Below are positions 25,687 through 33,996 of a DNA stretch of 64,000 bases, piece after piece. The DNA comes from Mycetocola saprophilus (lineage in GTDB: Bacteria; Actinomycetota; Actinomycetes; Actinomycetales; Microbacteriaceae): positions 682,001 to 746,000 of the forward strand of contig NZ_JOEC01000002.1 of the NCBI RefSeq assembly GCF_000718085.1, read 5' to 3'. Under the pieces are notes generated by a model. That model had not been told where the DNA came from, did not search any database, and saw nothing but the letters and a program-made list of their open reading frames with translations. The first letter of the stretch is position 1, and each line of letters opens with the position of its first letter. The translations under genes were made by a program, and so were the position numbers.

Positions 25687-26360
25687 GCGTTCTCCCCGGC
25701 ACCCTCTTCGGCGAGGTTGAAGCGGTAACCAACGTTGCGGATGGTCACGATCAGCTGCTCCATGTCGCCCAGCTTGGCGCGCAGGCGTCGGATGTGCACG
25801 TCGACGGTGCGGGTGCCGCCGAAGTAGTCGTAGCCCCACACCTCGCTCAGGAGCTGTTCGCGGGTGAATACGCGGCCCGGGTTTCCAACAAAAAACCGCA
25901 GGAGCTCAAATTCTTTATAAGTGAGATCCAGCGGTCTTCCCTGAACGCGGGCGGAGTACGACGATTCGTCGATGGTCACGCCGGAGGTTTGCAGCGGCGA
26001 GGCCACGGCGGGCGCGGGCGTGCGTCCGATACACAGTCGAAGTCGGGCGTCCAACTCGGCCGGACCCACCCCGTCCAGCAGCAGGTCGTCCACACCCCAG
26101 TCGGAGGTGACCACCGACAGGCCACCCTCGGTGAGGACCAGCAGCAGCGGAATCTCGGCGAAGCCGGAGTGCAGGATCTTGCACAGCGCGCGGGCGGAGG
26201 CCAGGTCACGCCGGCCGTCTACCACCAGGACGTCGGCCTCGACGCCGGCCATCACCTGGTCGGCGCGGGCGGGTACCTGACGCACCCGGTGCTGCAGTAG
26301 CCCGAGCGCAGGCAACACCTCGGTGTCGGTCTGACTGGTCAGAATCAAGAGTCGTGCCAC
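25683..26360 (-). CDS. glnR: OmpR-family orphan response regulator, GlnR-like
   Basis: 225 residues from the GTG at 26360, which has an ideal GGAGGAAC ribosome site; an earlier TTG in frame lacks one. The N-terminal receiver-like domain (about 1-110) keeps an Asp in VLVVDGRRD but lacks the usual acidic pair at the start, as in GlnR, whose activity does not need phosphorylation. The C-terminal winged helix (about 125-215) has LTYKEFELLRFFVGNPGRVF and YFGGTRTVDVHIRRLR. Its position beside mshD is the same as Rv0818 (GlnR) beside Rv0819 (MshD). It would control nitrogen genes, and two GlnR-like boxes occur upstream of catabolic operons in this window. Confidence 0.82.
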   Translation of the reverse strand: MARLLILTSQTDTEVLPALGLLQHRVRQVPARADQVMAGVEADVLVVDGRRDLASARALCKILHSGFAEIPLLLVLTEGGLSVVTSDWGVDDLLLDGVGPAELDARLRLCIGRTPAPAVASPLQTSGVTIDESSYSARVQGRPLDLTYKEFELLRFFVGNPGRVFTREQLLSEVWGYDYFGGTRTVDVHIRRLRAKLGDMEQLIVTIRNVGYRFNLAEEGAGENA

Positions 26361-26490
26361 GGGTTCCTCCGCCAAAGATGTAGGGCTATCCTACTGTTTC
26401 TTCCGTCGAACTCGGGACCACTCGGATCTGGGGCGTGGCTGTGAAGCTGAGGATCGGGCGTTTGGAATGGTGCCCGGGCGGGTGATCGGG

Positions 26491-26496
26491 CACAAT
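26491..26496 (+). promoter_or_regulatory. -10 box of a likely leaderless gene
   Basis: CACAAT ends exactly 6 nt before the ATG at 26503, so transcription would begin at the start codon. No clear -35 was seen. Confidence 0.4.
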
Positions 26497-26502
26497 GGCA
26501 GA

Positions 26503-26796
26503 ATGAGCCAATTTGATCAGGTTGCCCTGCCGCGCCGCCGTGACATCGTTGCGGTGTGGGTGGTTGCACTGGTCGGGGCGATCCTGATTTGGATCTTCGC
26601 TCCCGGCGTGACCGCGTTCTCCTGGCTGGCCGTGACGCTCGCCGTGGTCACCATGCTGACCTTTGTGATTCAGCTGCGCGGCGGTCGGAAGACCGGCTTT
26701 ATCGATCGGGTGGCGATTAGCATCGCCGGTTCCGTGGTGATCCTCGGCGTGATGAGCGCGCTGATGGGCATCGGCAAGCTGCTGCCCGCCGCCTAG
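26503..26796 (+). CDS. Small three-helix membrane protein
   Basis: 97 residues from the ATG at 26503; upstream in-frame extension is not supported because the -10 box lies there. There are about three hydrophobic helices (IVAVWVVALVGAILIWIFAP, WLAVTLAVVTMLTFVIQL, ISIAGSVVILGVMSALMGI), separated by a positively charged loop RGGRKTGFIDR. Cytoplasmic N-terminus by charge. Function unknown. It resembles conserved small membrane proteins often found near glnR/ygfZ in Microbacteriaceae, but I cannot assign a role. Confidence 0.7.
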   Translation: MSQFDQVALPRRRDIVAVWVVALVGAILIWIFAPGVTAFSWLAVTLAVVTMLTFVIQLRGGRKTGFIDRVAISIAGSVVILGVMSALMGIGKLLPAA

Positions 26797-26897
26797 CGAG
26801 TTTTTTGGTGGGTGGTTCCCTGCGCTCGCGGTGACGAGCGGCGAATCGGGGGTATGTCTGGTGTGCGCGAATGCCGCAAACCGATCGGCTCGGAAGG

Positions 26898-26925
26898 TTG
26901 ATCCCCGCGGGCTGCGGGATAGACT
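26898..26925 (+). promoter_or_regulatory. Promoter of the 35-residue membrane protein gene
   Basis: TTGATC (26898-26903) and TAGACT (26920-26925) are 16 nt apart, and the ATG follows the -10 by 6 nt. The same TAGACT plus 6 nt arrangement occurs before gpm. Confidence 0.55.
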
Positions 26926-26931
26926 GGAGCC

Positions 26932-27039
26932 ATGCTCGCACTTGAACTGTTTTTCATCGGTCTGCTCTGCCTGGCATCGCTGGCGATTGTCTACACGGCA
27001 GGCGTCGTGGTTTATAACCTGTACCGCGGTCAGCGCTAG
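26932..27039 (+). CDS. 35-residue single-helix membrane protein
   Basis: Short gene with a good promoter immediately upstream (TTGATC/TAGACT). The product is a hydrophobic helix (ELFFIGLLCLASLAIVYTAG) followed by a short basic tail ending YRGQR. It ends 8 nt before the nitrobindin-like gene and could be its leader cistron. Tiny membrane proteins of this kind are often overlooked. No function can be assigned. Confidence 0.6.
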   Translation: MLALELFFIGLLCLASLAIVYTAGVVVYNLYRGQR

Positions 27040-27047
27040 GTTTTCGA

Positions 27048-27809
27048 ATGATTGAAATTCCGACCGGTCTGCCGGCCGAGATCGTTCCGCTGTCCTGGCT
27101 TCTCGGCGTCTGGGAGGGCACCGGAGTGCTGTCCTACCCCGTGGGAGATGAGCGGGTGGAGCGGGAATTCCGGCAGCGGGTGAGTTTCAGCCACGACGGC
27201 CAGTCGTACCTGAACTACAGCTCGCAGGCTTGGATTCTCGGTGGCGAGCCCGCGGCTCCCGGTATTGTCGGCTTTGCCGATTCGGCGGCGAACGCCGGTT
27301 CCTCGGATTTTGAGTCCGCGGATGCTGAGACCTCGGATGCTGAGTCCGCGGACGCCGTGAATCTGGACTCCGTAGACCCGGATGCCGCCGATCCGTCGGA
27401 GACCGTGGCCGAAATTCTGCCGCTCGCGGCGGAGACCGGTTACTGGCGTCTGCACCGTCCCCTGACTCCCGGTGATGCCGGCCCGGCAATGCTGCCCGCC
27501 CGCGCCGATGCCCCCTATACGGATGCCGAGAGCGTCGAGACCCTGCGTAACGACGCCGGTGGTTTCGACATTCAGGCCTCGATCATCCACCCGGATGGTG
27601 TGAGCGAGCTCTACCTGGGCCAGATTCTCGGCCCGCGGATCGATCTGGCAACCGATGCGGTGCTGCGTGCGGCCGGAAGCAAGGACTACACCGCGGCGAC
27701 GCGGATGTACGGGCTGGTGGACAACCACCTGCTCTGGGCGTGGGACATTGCCGCGCTGGGTCAGGAACTGACCTCGCACGCGTCTGCACGTCTCGCGAAG
27801 GTTGACTAG
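27048..27809 (+). CDS. Nitrobindin/FABP-like protein (DUF1794) with acidic insert
   Basis: 253 residues. The N-terminal LSWLLGVWEGTGVLSYP is the G-x-W-x-G-x-G signature of the nitrobindin/fatty-acid-binding-like beta-barrel, and LTSHASARLAK near the end contains the His that would ligate heme. The family is usually ~160-200 residues. Here an acidic low-complexity stretch (about residues 83-122, rich in Ser-Ala-Asp-Glu repeats) is inserted in a loop, encoded by internally repeated DNA around 27300-27370. Nitrobindins bind heme and isomerise peroxynitrite in characterised cases. The following YgfZ-like gene starts directly after the stop, so they are co-translated. Confidence 0.8.
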   Translation: MIEIPTGLPAEIVPLSWLLGVWEGTGVLSYPVGDERVEREFRQRVSFSHDGQSYLNYSSQAWILGGEPAAPGIVGFADSAANAGSSDFESADAETSDAESADAVNLDSVDPDAADPSETVAEILPLAAETGYWRLHRPLTPGDAGPAMLPARADAPYTDAESVETLRNDAGGFDIQASIIHPDGVSELYLGQILGPRIDLATDAVLRAAGSKDYTAATRMYGLVDNHLLWAWDIAALGQELTSHASARLAKVD

Positions 27810-29003
27810 GTGACCTCGCTCCCGCGGACCCCGTTTGCCTCGCTGCCCGGCGCGATTGTGCCCGAGGCCGCGGTGCCGTCGGATGCGGATGTCGCGGATT
27901 CCACGCAGCTGGGCGATCCGGGCGTGCCCGCGCACTACGGCAATCCGCTGCGTGAGCAGCGCGCTCTCGACGCGGGAAAGGCGCTGGTGGACCTGTCCAC
28001 CCGCACCGTTCTCGAGCTGCGTGGCGAGGACCGGCTGACCTGGCTGAACTCGATCACCTCGGGTTTGGTGACCGCCCTGGCCGTGGGAGATTCGGGGGAG
28101 ACCCTGGTGCTCAGCCCGCAGGGACGAATCGAGCATGCGGCCGGCCTGATCGATGATGGGGTGTCGCTGTGGCTGCTGCCGGAGTCTTCCTCGGCCGAGG
28201 CCCTGGTTTCCTGGCTGCTCAAGATGCGTTTCCGCGCCCGGGTGGAAATCCTGGACCGCACAGAAGACCTCGCGGTGATCGGCCTGCTGGAGCGAGACGG
28301 TGGCATCGCCCTCGAAGCGCTGCCCGCCGCCGCACCAAACGGTGTACCGCTGATCTGGCGCGACCCGTGGACCCACGTGGTGGACGGGGGCTGGCAGTAC
28401 TCGCGCCCGGAAACCCACCCCGGAGTGGACTTCACCTGGCGTGAGGTCCTCGTGCCGCGCTCGGCCCTGGCCGAGGTTGCCGCCGCACACCCTGCCGCCG
28501 GTTCTCTCGCGGCCGAGGCGCTGCGGGTTGCCGCCTGGCGTCCGCGTGAGCTGAGCGAGGTCGACGATCACGCGATCCCGCATGAGACCGACTGGCTGCG
28601 TTCCGCCGTGCACCTCAACAAGGGGTGCTACCGCGGACAGGAAACCATCGCCAAGGTGCACAACCTCGGCCACCCGCCGCGCCGATTTGTCCAGCTGCAC
28701 CTGGACGGTTCGGAAGGCTTCCTGCCCGAACCCGGTGCCGAGATCCGCGCCTTCCGCGACGGTGAACCGCGCATCGTGGGCAAGGTCACCTCGGTGGCCA
28801 ACCACTACGAGTTTGGTCCGATCGCCCTCGGCCTGATTCGCCGCGCCGTGGATCCCTCGATCGACCTTGAGGTTGCCCGTCCCGTCGGCGAGAACGAGGA
28901 ACCCGGCTGGCTGGCCGCCGCCCAGGAAATCATCGTCCCGAGCGACGCCGGTTCGGTCGCCGACATCCCTCGCCTGCCCCGCATCGGCGGCCGCCGGGCA
29001 TAG
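27810..29003 (+). CDS. YgfZ-like folate-binding protein
   Basis: 397-residue protein of the aminomethyltransferase/YgfZ family, which supports maintenance or repair of certain iron-sulfur enzymes using a folate. The signature KGCYRGQETIAKVHN is intact, including the essential Cys, and is followed by the GcvT-like C-terminal barrel (IVGKVTSVANHYEFGPIALG). GTG start immediately after the TAG of the nitrobindin gene, so translation is coupled. It lacks the sequence of a true glycine-cleavage T protein and stands alone, which favours YgfZ. Confidence 0.88.
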   Translation: MTSLPRTPFASLPGAIVPEAAVPSDADVADSTQLGDPGVPAHYGNPLREQRALDAGKALVDLSTRTVLELRGEDRLTWLNSITSGLVTALAVGDSGETLVLSPQGRIEHAAGLIDDGVSLWLLPESSSAEALVSWLLKMRFRARVEILDRTEDLAVIGLLERDGGIALEALPAAAPNGVPLIWRDPWTHVVDGGWQYSRPETHPGVDFTWREVLVPRSALAEVAAAHPAAGSLAAEALRVAAWRPRELSEVDDHAIPHETDWLRSAVHLNKGCYRGQETIAKVHNLGHPPRRFVQLHLDGSEGFLPEPGAEIRAFRDGEPRIVGKVTSVANHYEFGPIALGLIRRAVDPSIDLEVARPVGENEEPGWLAAAQEIIVPSDAGSVADIPRLPRIGGRRA

Positions 29004-29026
29004 TGCGCCGTTACGCCAACGTACCC

Positions 29027-29398
29027 TTATTCATTGGCGTAGGTGATCGTGACGAGCGAGGCAAGTTCGTTCGAACTCAGCTCGGTATGAATGTAGGCGG
29101 GAGCGACTCCAAAATTCGTCTCTCGGTGGCGGAATACTCCCGCCCATAACCAGATTTCCCCTTACAGATTGTGATGAACGGTCCGCACAAAATCGACGGT
29201 CAGAACGTGGTCAAGTGATAGTCCACCCGTCAGTGCCCGATCGAAGAGATCCTGCCCCTCGCCGTATTCAACCGTCTGCTCCACGTCGAACACGGCGAGC
29301 TTCGTGAGTTCGGAACCCAATCCGCTGCGAATGGCGGGCTTCAGCACGTCGAGCTCGTCGAAGTCGAGCGGTGTCTCACCGTATCTCGGGATAAACAT
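29027..29398 (-). pseudogene. Decayed Fic-family toxin (internal stop, C-terminal loss)
   Basis: The first 78 codons read as a Fic N-terminus (YGETPLDFDELDVLKP, ELTKLAVFDVEQT, VLTVDFVRTVHHNL), then a TAA at 29162-29164. Reading through it in the same frame continues the Fic pattern: GEIWLWAGVFRHRETNFGV, matching the GDVWxWAGxFRxTExNxGV block of the family, before a second stop at 29027. The catalytic HPFxxGNGR motif, which should follow, is absent; downstream DNA is the end of the YgfZ gene. It is therefore a truncated remnant with no AMP-transferase activity. It lies after its putative antitoxin. Confidence 0.75.
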
Positions 29399-29403
29399 CG
29401 TCT

Positions 29404-29435
29404 GGCGTCGTAATCGTCAGGCGTCGTAATCGTCA
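29404..29435. repeat. Tandem 16-bp repeat at the antitoxin-Fic junction
   Basis: GGCGTCGTAATCGTCA occurs twice in direct succession, followed by a partial third copy. On the minus strand each unit repeats the last codons of the antitoxin (Y-D-A-stop), so the antitoxin end has been duplicated into the gap before the Fic start. Confidence 0.85.
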
Positions 29436-29618
29436 GGCGTCATAGTGGCGATCTCGCAGGAACTTGGTCACCGAGGCCGGGCGAACGTAGTCGGGCGGGA
29501 TGACCCTTCCCTCGATCTTTGCCGACGCGATCGTGGATTCACGAACCGCTCGGTTGAGCCATTCTCGGCTGACGGGGTGTGTGACGCGGGGGCTGTAGAT
29601 GTATCCGTCTGTGGTCAT
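29433..29618 (-). CDS. Putative Fic antitoxin
   Basis: 61 residues from the ATG at 29618, which has a strong AAGGAG ribosome site; a longer frame upstream is not credible. The segment RESTIASAKIEGRVIPPDYV contains the S-x-x-x-E-G inhibitory motif (S-A-K-I-E-G) with which class I antitoxins block the Fic ATP site. It is followed by the decayed Fic gene in the usual antitoxin-toxin order. With the toxin broken it has no obvious target left here, although it might inhibit another Fic protein elsewhere. The end of the gene is tandemly duplicated. Confidence 0.65.
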   Translation of the reverse strand: MTTDGYIYSPRVTHPVSREWLNRAVRESTIASAKIEGRVIPPDYVRPASVTKFLRDRHYDA

Positions 29619-29815
29619 GATGTTCTCCTTTGGGGTGTGGCGGGGAAGTGCGATCAGAGTAGGCGCCCGGGGTCGCCGGAGGGAAGAGAAGTGCGTGGGA
29701 AGGTGCTGTGAGCCCGGAGCGCAGGTGTGCCCCGGCAATTGGGGCAAACCTCCACGACACCCGCATGCGGGTATCCGTGCACGCCAAATTATCCCCGTGT
29801 CGACGGGGGCCTCGA

Positions 29816-29821
29816 TAGACT
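29816..29821 (+). promoter_or_regulatory. -10 box of gpm
   Basis: TAGACT ends 6 nt before the gpm ATG, which implies a leaderless transcript. No convincing -35. Confidence 0.5.
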
Positions 29822-29827
29822 GGGATC

Positions 29828-30580
29828 ATGACTGAGCCCTATACCCTTATCCTGCTGCGTCACGGTAACAGTGACTGGAACCAGAAGAACCTGTTCACCG
29901 GTTGGGTCGATGTTCGCCTGAGCGACCAGGGTGTTGCCGAGGCCGCCCGCGCCGGCGAGCTGCTGACCGAATCCGGTCTGCGCCCCGACGTGCTGTTCAC
30001 CTCCGTGCTGACCCGCGCCATCCAGACCGCCAACATTGCCCTGGACAAGGCGGACCTGGCCTGGATCCCGGTCACCCGCTCCTGGCGTCTGAACGAGCGT
30101 CACTACGGTGCGCTCCAGGGCAAGGACAAGGCCCAGACCCTCGCCGAGTACGGCCCCGAGCAGTTCCAGACCTGGCGGCGTTCCTTCGACGTGCCGCCGC
30201 CCGCGCTGGCCGCGGACGCCGAGTACTCGCAGGCCCACGACCCGCGCTACGCCGACATCGATGGTGAGATCCCCGAGACCGAGTGCCTCAAGGACGTCAT
30301 CGAGCGCATGCTCCCCTACTGGGAGGGCACCATCGCCCCCGAGCTGGTTTCGGGCAAGACCGTCCTGGTCACCGCCCACGGCAACTCGCTGCGCGCACTC
30401 GTGAAGCACCTCGACGGTATCTCGGATGACGAGATCGCCGAGCTGAACATCCCGACCGGTATCCCGCTGGTGTACCGCCTGGACGCAGACCTCAAGCCGA
30501 TCGGTGCCGCCGAGTACCTCGACCCCGAGGCCGCCGCTGCCGGTGCCGCCGCCGTGGCCGCCCAGGGCGAGAAGAAGTAA
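29828..30580 (+). CDS. gpmA: 2,3-bisphosphoglycerate-dependent phosphoglycerate mutase
   Basis: 250 residues; interconverts 3- and 2-phosphoglycerate in glycolysis. Catalytic His in [20 protein letters not shown], the acid/base Glu in [17 protein letters not shown], and the second His in [15 protein letters not shown] are intact. The C-terminal tail is Ala-rich. Upstream TAGACT suggests leaderless transcription; a perfect terminator follows. In mycobacteria gpm1 is directly followed by senX3-regX3. Here those genes are about 31 kb away, beyond the catabolic genes. Confidence 0.96.
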   Translation: MTEPYTLILLRHGNSDWNQKNLFTGWVDVRLSDQGVAEAARAGELLTESGLRPDVLFTSVLTRAIQTANIALDKADLAWIPVTRSWRLNERHYGALQGKDKAQTLAEYGPEQFQTWRRSFDVPPPALAADAEYSQAHDPRYADIDGEIPETECLKDVIERMLPYWEGTIAPELVSGKTVLVTAHGNSLRALVKHLDGISDDEIAELNIPTGIPLVYRLDADLKPIGAAEYLDPEAAAAGAAAVAAQGEKK

Positions 30581-30599
30581 CTTCAGCCTCAACACGAAG

Positions 30600-30629
30600 C
30601 CCCCGAGACCATGTGGTCTCGGGGGTTTT
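30600..30629 (+). terminator. Terminator of gpm
   Basis: CCCCCGAGACC/GGTCTCGGGGG stem (11 bp, ATGT loop) followed by TTTT, 20 nt after the gpm stop. Confidence 0.9.
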
Positions 30630-30699
30630 GTGCGTTTGGGTAGTCACATCCGTGTTGCATCCCATTGGATCCTGGATCGCCTCACCCCACTCTGAGGAG

Positions 30700-30715
30700 G
30701 TCTGGCACCCCAGAC
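30700..30715. promoter_or_regulatory. Hut operator 1 (IclR-type candidate), upstream of hutU
   Basis: GTCTGGCACCCCAGAC: perfect 6-nt arms with a 4-nt spacer, 80 nt before the hutU ATG. It is the same pattern as sites 38361-38376 and 38482-38497. Confidence 0.65.
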
Positions 30716-30794
30716 AGACCGGCCGGGACGGGCATTGTTCCGGGGGTGCGGGACCGGTTGGATTGGGTCAGGCAGACAACGAAAGGTCTTCAAC

Positions 30795-32474
30795 ATGGCA
30801 CTCCCTGGGGCACGTCCGGTTCGCGCGGCGCGAGGTACCGAGATCACCGCAAAAAGCTGGCAGACCGAAGCCGTGCTGCGCATGCTGCACAACAACCTCG
30901 ATCCCGAGGTAGCCGAGCGCCCCGACGACCTCGTCGTCTACGGCGGCACCGGCCGGGCCGCACGCGACTGGGCGAGCTTCGACGCGATCACCCGCGAACT
31001 CACCAACCTCGATGACGATGAAACCCTGCTGGTGCAGTCCGGCAAGCCCGTCGGCGTCTTCCGCACCAACGTGTGGGCACCGCGGGTGCTGATCGCCAAC
31101 TCCAACCTCGTCGGCGACTGGGCGACGTGGCCCGAGTTCCGTCGCCTGGAGGCCGAGGGCCTGACGATGTACGGCCAGATGACCGCCGGATCCTGGATCT
31201 ATATCGGTACCCAGGGCATCCTCCAGGGCACCTACGAAACCTTCGCCGCGATCGCCGAAAAGCGCTTCGGCGGCACCCTCGCCGGAACCCTGACCCTCAC
31301 CGGCGGCTGCGGTGGCATGGGCGGCGCACAGCCGCTCTCGGTCACCCTGAACGGCGGGGCCGTGCTGATCGTCGACGTCGACATTGATCGCCTGAACCGT
31401 CGCGCCGGTAAGCGCTACCTCGACCGCGTCGAGACCGACATCGACCGCGCCCTCGAACTCGTGCTTGAGGCCAAGGAAAACCGCACCGCGCTCTCGGTGG
31501 GCCTCGTGGGCAACGCCGCCGAGGTGTTCCCCGAGCTGCTGCGCCGCGGCATTCCGATCGACATCGTGACCGACCAGACCTCCGCCCACGACCCGCTCTC
31601 CTACCTTCCGATCGGGTACACCGTCGCCGAGTGGGCCGAGCGCGCCGCCGCCGATCCCGAAACCTTCACGATCGACGCCCGCGCCTCGATGGCCGCGCAC
31701 GTCCAGGCGATGGTGGAGTTCCAGGATGCCGGTGCCGAGGTCTTCGACTACGGCAACTCGATCCGCGACGAGGCCCGCCACGGCGGCTACGACCGAGCGT
31801 TCGAATTCCCCGGATTCGTGCCCGCCTATATCCGTCCGCTGTTCTGCGAGGGACTCGGGCCGTTCCGCTGGGTCGCGCTCTCCGGCGACCCCGAGGACAT
31901 CCGGGTCACCGACGAGGCCATGCTTGAGCTGTTCCCCGAAAACGAGCACCTGCACCGCTGGATCCGCGCCGCCCAGGAGCACGTCGAGTACGAGGGCCTG
32001 CCCGCACGCATCTGCTGGCTCGGCTATGGCGACCGGGCCAAGGCTGCCGTTCGTTTTAATGAGCTGGTGGCCGAGGGCAAGGTGAGCGCCCCGATCGTGA
32101 TCGGCCGCGACCACCTCGACTCCGGATCGGTCGCCTCGCCCTACCGCGAGACCGAATCCATGGCCGACGGCTCGGACGCGATCGCCGACTGGCCCCTGCT
32201 CAACGCCCTGACCGCCGCATCCTCGGGTGCCACCTGGGTATCGATCCACCACGGCGGCGGGGTGGGCATCGGCCGCTCGATCCACTCCGGTCAGGTATCC
32301 GTGGCCGACGGCACCCCGCTGGCAGCCGAGCGCCTCTCGCGTCTGCTGACCAATGACCCGGGCATGGGTGTGATTCGACACGTGGATGCCGGCTACCAGC
32401 GGGCCGTGGACGTGGCCGCCGAGCGCGGCGTCCACATCCCGATGGAACCGACCATCCGCAACACCGGCAACTAG
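30795..32474 (+). CDS. hutU: Urocanate hydratase
   Basis: 559 residues from the ATG at 30795 (AAAGG ribosome site 8 nt before). It converts urocanate to imidazolonepropionate with tightly bound NAD. Conserved blocks: [27 protein letters not shown] for the dinucleotide fold, [15 protein letters not shown], and the [19 protein letters not shown] segment with the active-site Cys. Full length for the family. It is followed by hutI after a 60-nt gap, probably one transcript. The upstream palindrome links it to hutH and hutG under one regulator. Confidence 0.97.
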   Translation: MALPGARPVRAARGTEITAKSWQTEAVLRMLHNNLDPEVAERPDDLVVYGGTGRAARDWASFDAITRELTNLDDDETLLVQSGKPVGVFRTNVWAPRVLIANSNLVGDWATWPEFRRLEAEGLTMYGQMTAGSWIYIGTQGILQGTYETFAAIAEKRFGGTLAGTLTLTGGCGGMGGAQPLSVTLNGGAVLIVDVDIDRLNRRAGKRYLDRVETDIDRALELVLEAKENRTALSVGLVGNAAEVFPELLRRGIPIDIVTDQTSAHDPLSYLPIGYTVAEWAERAAADPETFTIDARASMAAHVQAMVEFQDAGAEVFDYGNSIRDEARHGGYDRAFEFPGFVPAYIRPLFCEGLGPFRWVALSGDPEDIRVTDEAMLELFPENEHLHRWIRAAQEHVEYEGLPARICWLGYGDRAKAAVRFNELVAEGKVSAPIVIGRDHLDSGSVASPYRETESMADGSDAIADWPLLNALTAASSGATWVSIHHGGGVGIGRSIHSGQVSVADGTPLAAERLSRLLTNDPGMGVIRHVDAGYQRAVDVAAERGVHIPMEPTIRNTGN

Positions 32475-32534
32475 CCAGAGTCTCGGATGCGGGGGCCGCG
32501 GTCACCGCATCCGAACCGCTCGGGAGGAGCGAAC

Positions 32535-33710
32535 ATGAGCACCCTGATCACCGGTATCGGCGAGCTGACCACCCACGATCCCGCACATCCCGGCGGTCGC
32601 CTGCACGATGCGGCGGTCGTGATCAACGACGGCCTGGTTGCCTGGACCGGGCCCGCCGCCCACGCCCCGGCCGCCGATGAACGTTACGATGCCGAGGGAC
32701 GCGCGGCGCTGCCCGGCTGGGTGGATTCGCACACCCACCTGGTGTTTGCCGGGGACCGGACCGCAGAGTTCGAGGCGCGAATGGCCGGGGAATCATATGC
32801 CGCCGGCGGCATCAACGTGACCGTCGAGGCGACACGTGCAGCCTCCGATGCCGAGCTGGAACGCGGCCTGGTCCGTCACCTGGAAGAGGCTTATGACGGT
32901 GGCACCACGACCCTGGAAACCAAAACCGGATACGGGCTGACCGTGGCCGATGAGCGACGGTCCGCCCTGATCGCCGCCCGGCACGTGGATGAGGTCACCT
33001 TCCTCGGTGCCCACGTCGTGCCCGCCGGAAGCGACCGTGAGGCCTACCTCGACCTGGTGACCGGCGAGATGCTGGACGCGGTGGCCGACATCGTCAGCGC
33101 GGTGGACGTCTTCTGCGAGACCGGGGCGTTTGATGAGGCCGAAACCCGGCGCATCCTGGAGGCCGCCGGCGCTCGCGGACTCGCGACCCACGTCCACGGA
33201 AACCAGCTCGGGCACGGTCCCGGTGTCCGGCTGGCGGTCGAATACGGATCGCTGAGCGTTGACCACCTGGGGTTTCTGACCGATGCGGACGTGGATCTGC
33301 TGGCCGGATCCGCGACGGTCGCCACCGTCCTGCCCGCGTGCGACCTTTCGACCCGGATGCCGCTGGCCCCCGCCCGCCAGCTCGTGGATGCGGGTGCTCA
33401 CCTGGCCATCGCGACCAACGCGAATCCGGGAACCTCCTACACATCCTCGATGGGATTCGCCGTGGCCACCGCGGTGCTGCAGATGCGGCTGACCGTGGCC
33501 GAGGCCGTACGCGCGGCCACCCACGGCGGTGCTCGGGCGCTGGGCCGACACATCGACCGGCTCGGTAAACCTCGGGTGGGCGAGCTCACGGTGGGGGCTC
33601 GCGCCGACCTTCAGATACTCGATGCGCCCTCGGTGACCCACCTGGCGTATCGTCCCGGCATGCCGCTGACCCACGCGGTCTGGCACGCCGGAGTACGCGT
33701 TCGCGGATAA
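32535..33710 (+). CDS. hutI: Imidazolonepropionase
   Basis: 391 residues from the ATG at 32535 (GGGAGGAG site). Opens imidazolonepropionate to N-formimidoylglutamate. Metal and substrate motifs: WVDSHTHLVFAGDR (HxH), ETKTGYGL, ATHVHGNQLGHGPG, VDHLGFL. The position where family members usually carry the metal-binding Asp (T-D-x-N-P-G) reads AIATNANPGTSYTSS, with Asn. Whether this is a lineage variant or a functional change is unclear. A GC-rich terminator follows. Confidence 0.94.
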   Translation: MSTLITGIGELTTHDPAHPGGRLHDAAVVINDGLVAWTGPAAHAPAADERYDAEGRAALPGWVDSHTHLVFAGDRTAEFEARMAGESYAAGGINVTVEATRAASDAELERGLVRHLEEAYDGGTTTLETKTGYGLTVADERRSALIAARHVDEVTFLGAHVVPAGSDREAYLDLVTGEMLDAVADIVSAVDVFCETGAFDEAETRRILEAAGARGLATHVHGNQLGHGPGVRLAVEYGSLSVDHLGFLTDADVDLLAGSATVATVLPACDLSTRMPLAPARQLVDAGAHLAIATNANPGTSYTSSMGFAVATAVLQMRLTVAEAVRAATHGGARALGRHIDRLGKPRVGELTVGARADLQILDAPSVTHLAYRPGMPLTHAVWHAGVRVRG

Positions 33711-33739
33711 CAGGGGAAGAGGGATCCGCGAACGATCAC

Positions 33740-33784
33740 GGGCCGACCGGGGAGCTGCACCCCGGTCGGTCCGCTCCCCGTTTT
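33740..33784 (+). terminator. Terminator of hutU-hutI
   Basis: 13-bp stem (GGGCCGACCGGGG/CCCCGGTCGGTCC, one wobble) followed after 8 nt by TTTT, 30 nt past the hutI stop. The DNA from 33785 to 33996 is AT-rich and must hold the promoter of the next gene; no confident hexamers were found there. Confidence 0.7.
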
Positions 33785-33996
33785 CACCAGAATGTGCCCT
33801 AGATGGGGGCGGTAAACATCGCCTGATCTGTATTTTTGGTAACAAAATGAACATGTTTTGACGCTAAAAACGTGGAAGCGCCCCGCTTTGGCTAGGCTGC
33901 AACGAGTGCGCGCGGAATCGGAATCGGTTTGCGCACACTCGCGGTATCCGCGGGGCCGTCAGCGCACGCCCCACACCACAGGTAAGGGGTAGCAGA

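Noticed and set aside
27036..28805. 589-codon minus-strand frame opposite the nitrobindin and YgfZ genes
   Set aside because: Contains simple repeats (mirror of the acidic insert) and no recognisable domain; both plus-strand genes are real.
29619..29747. 43-residue N-terminal extension of the antitoxin
   Set aside because: Pro/His/Arg-rich shadow sequence; the ATG at 29618 has an ideal AAGGAG site.
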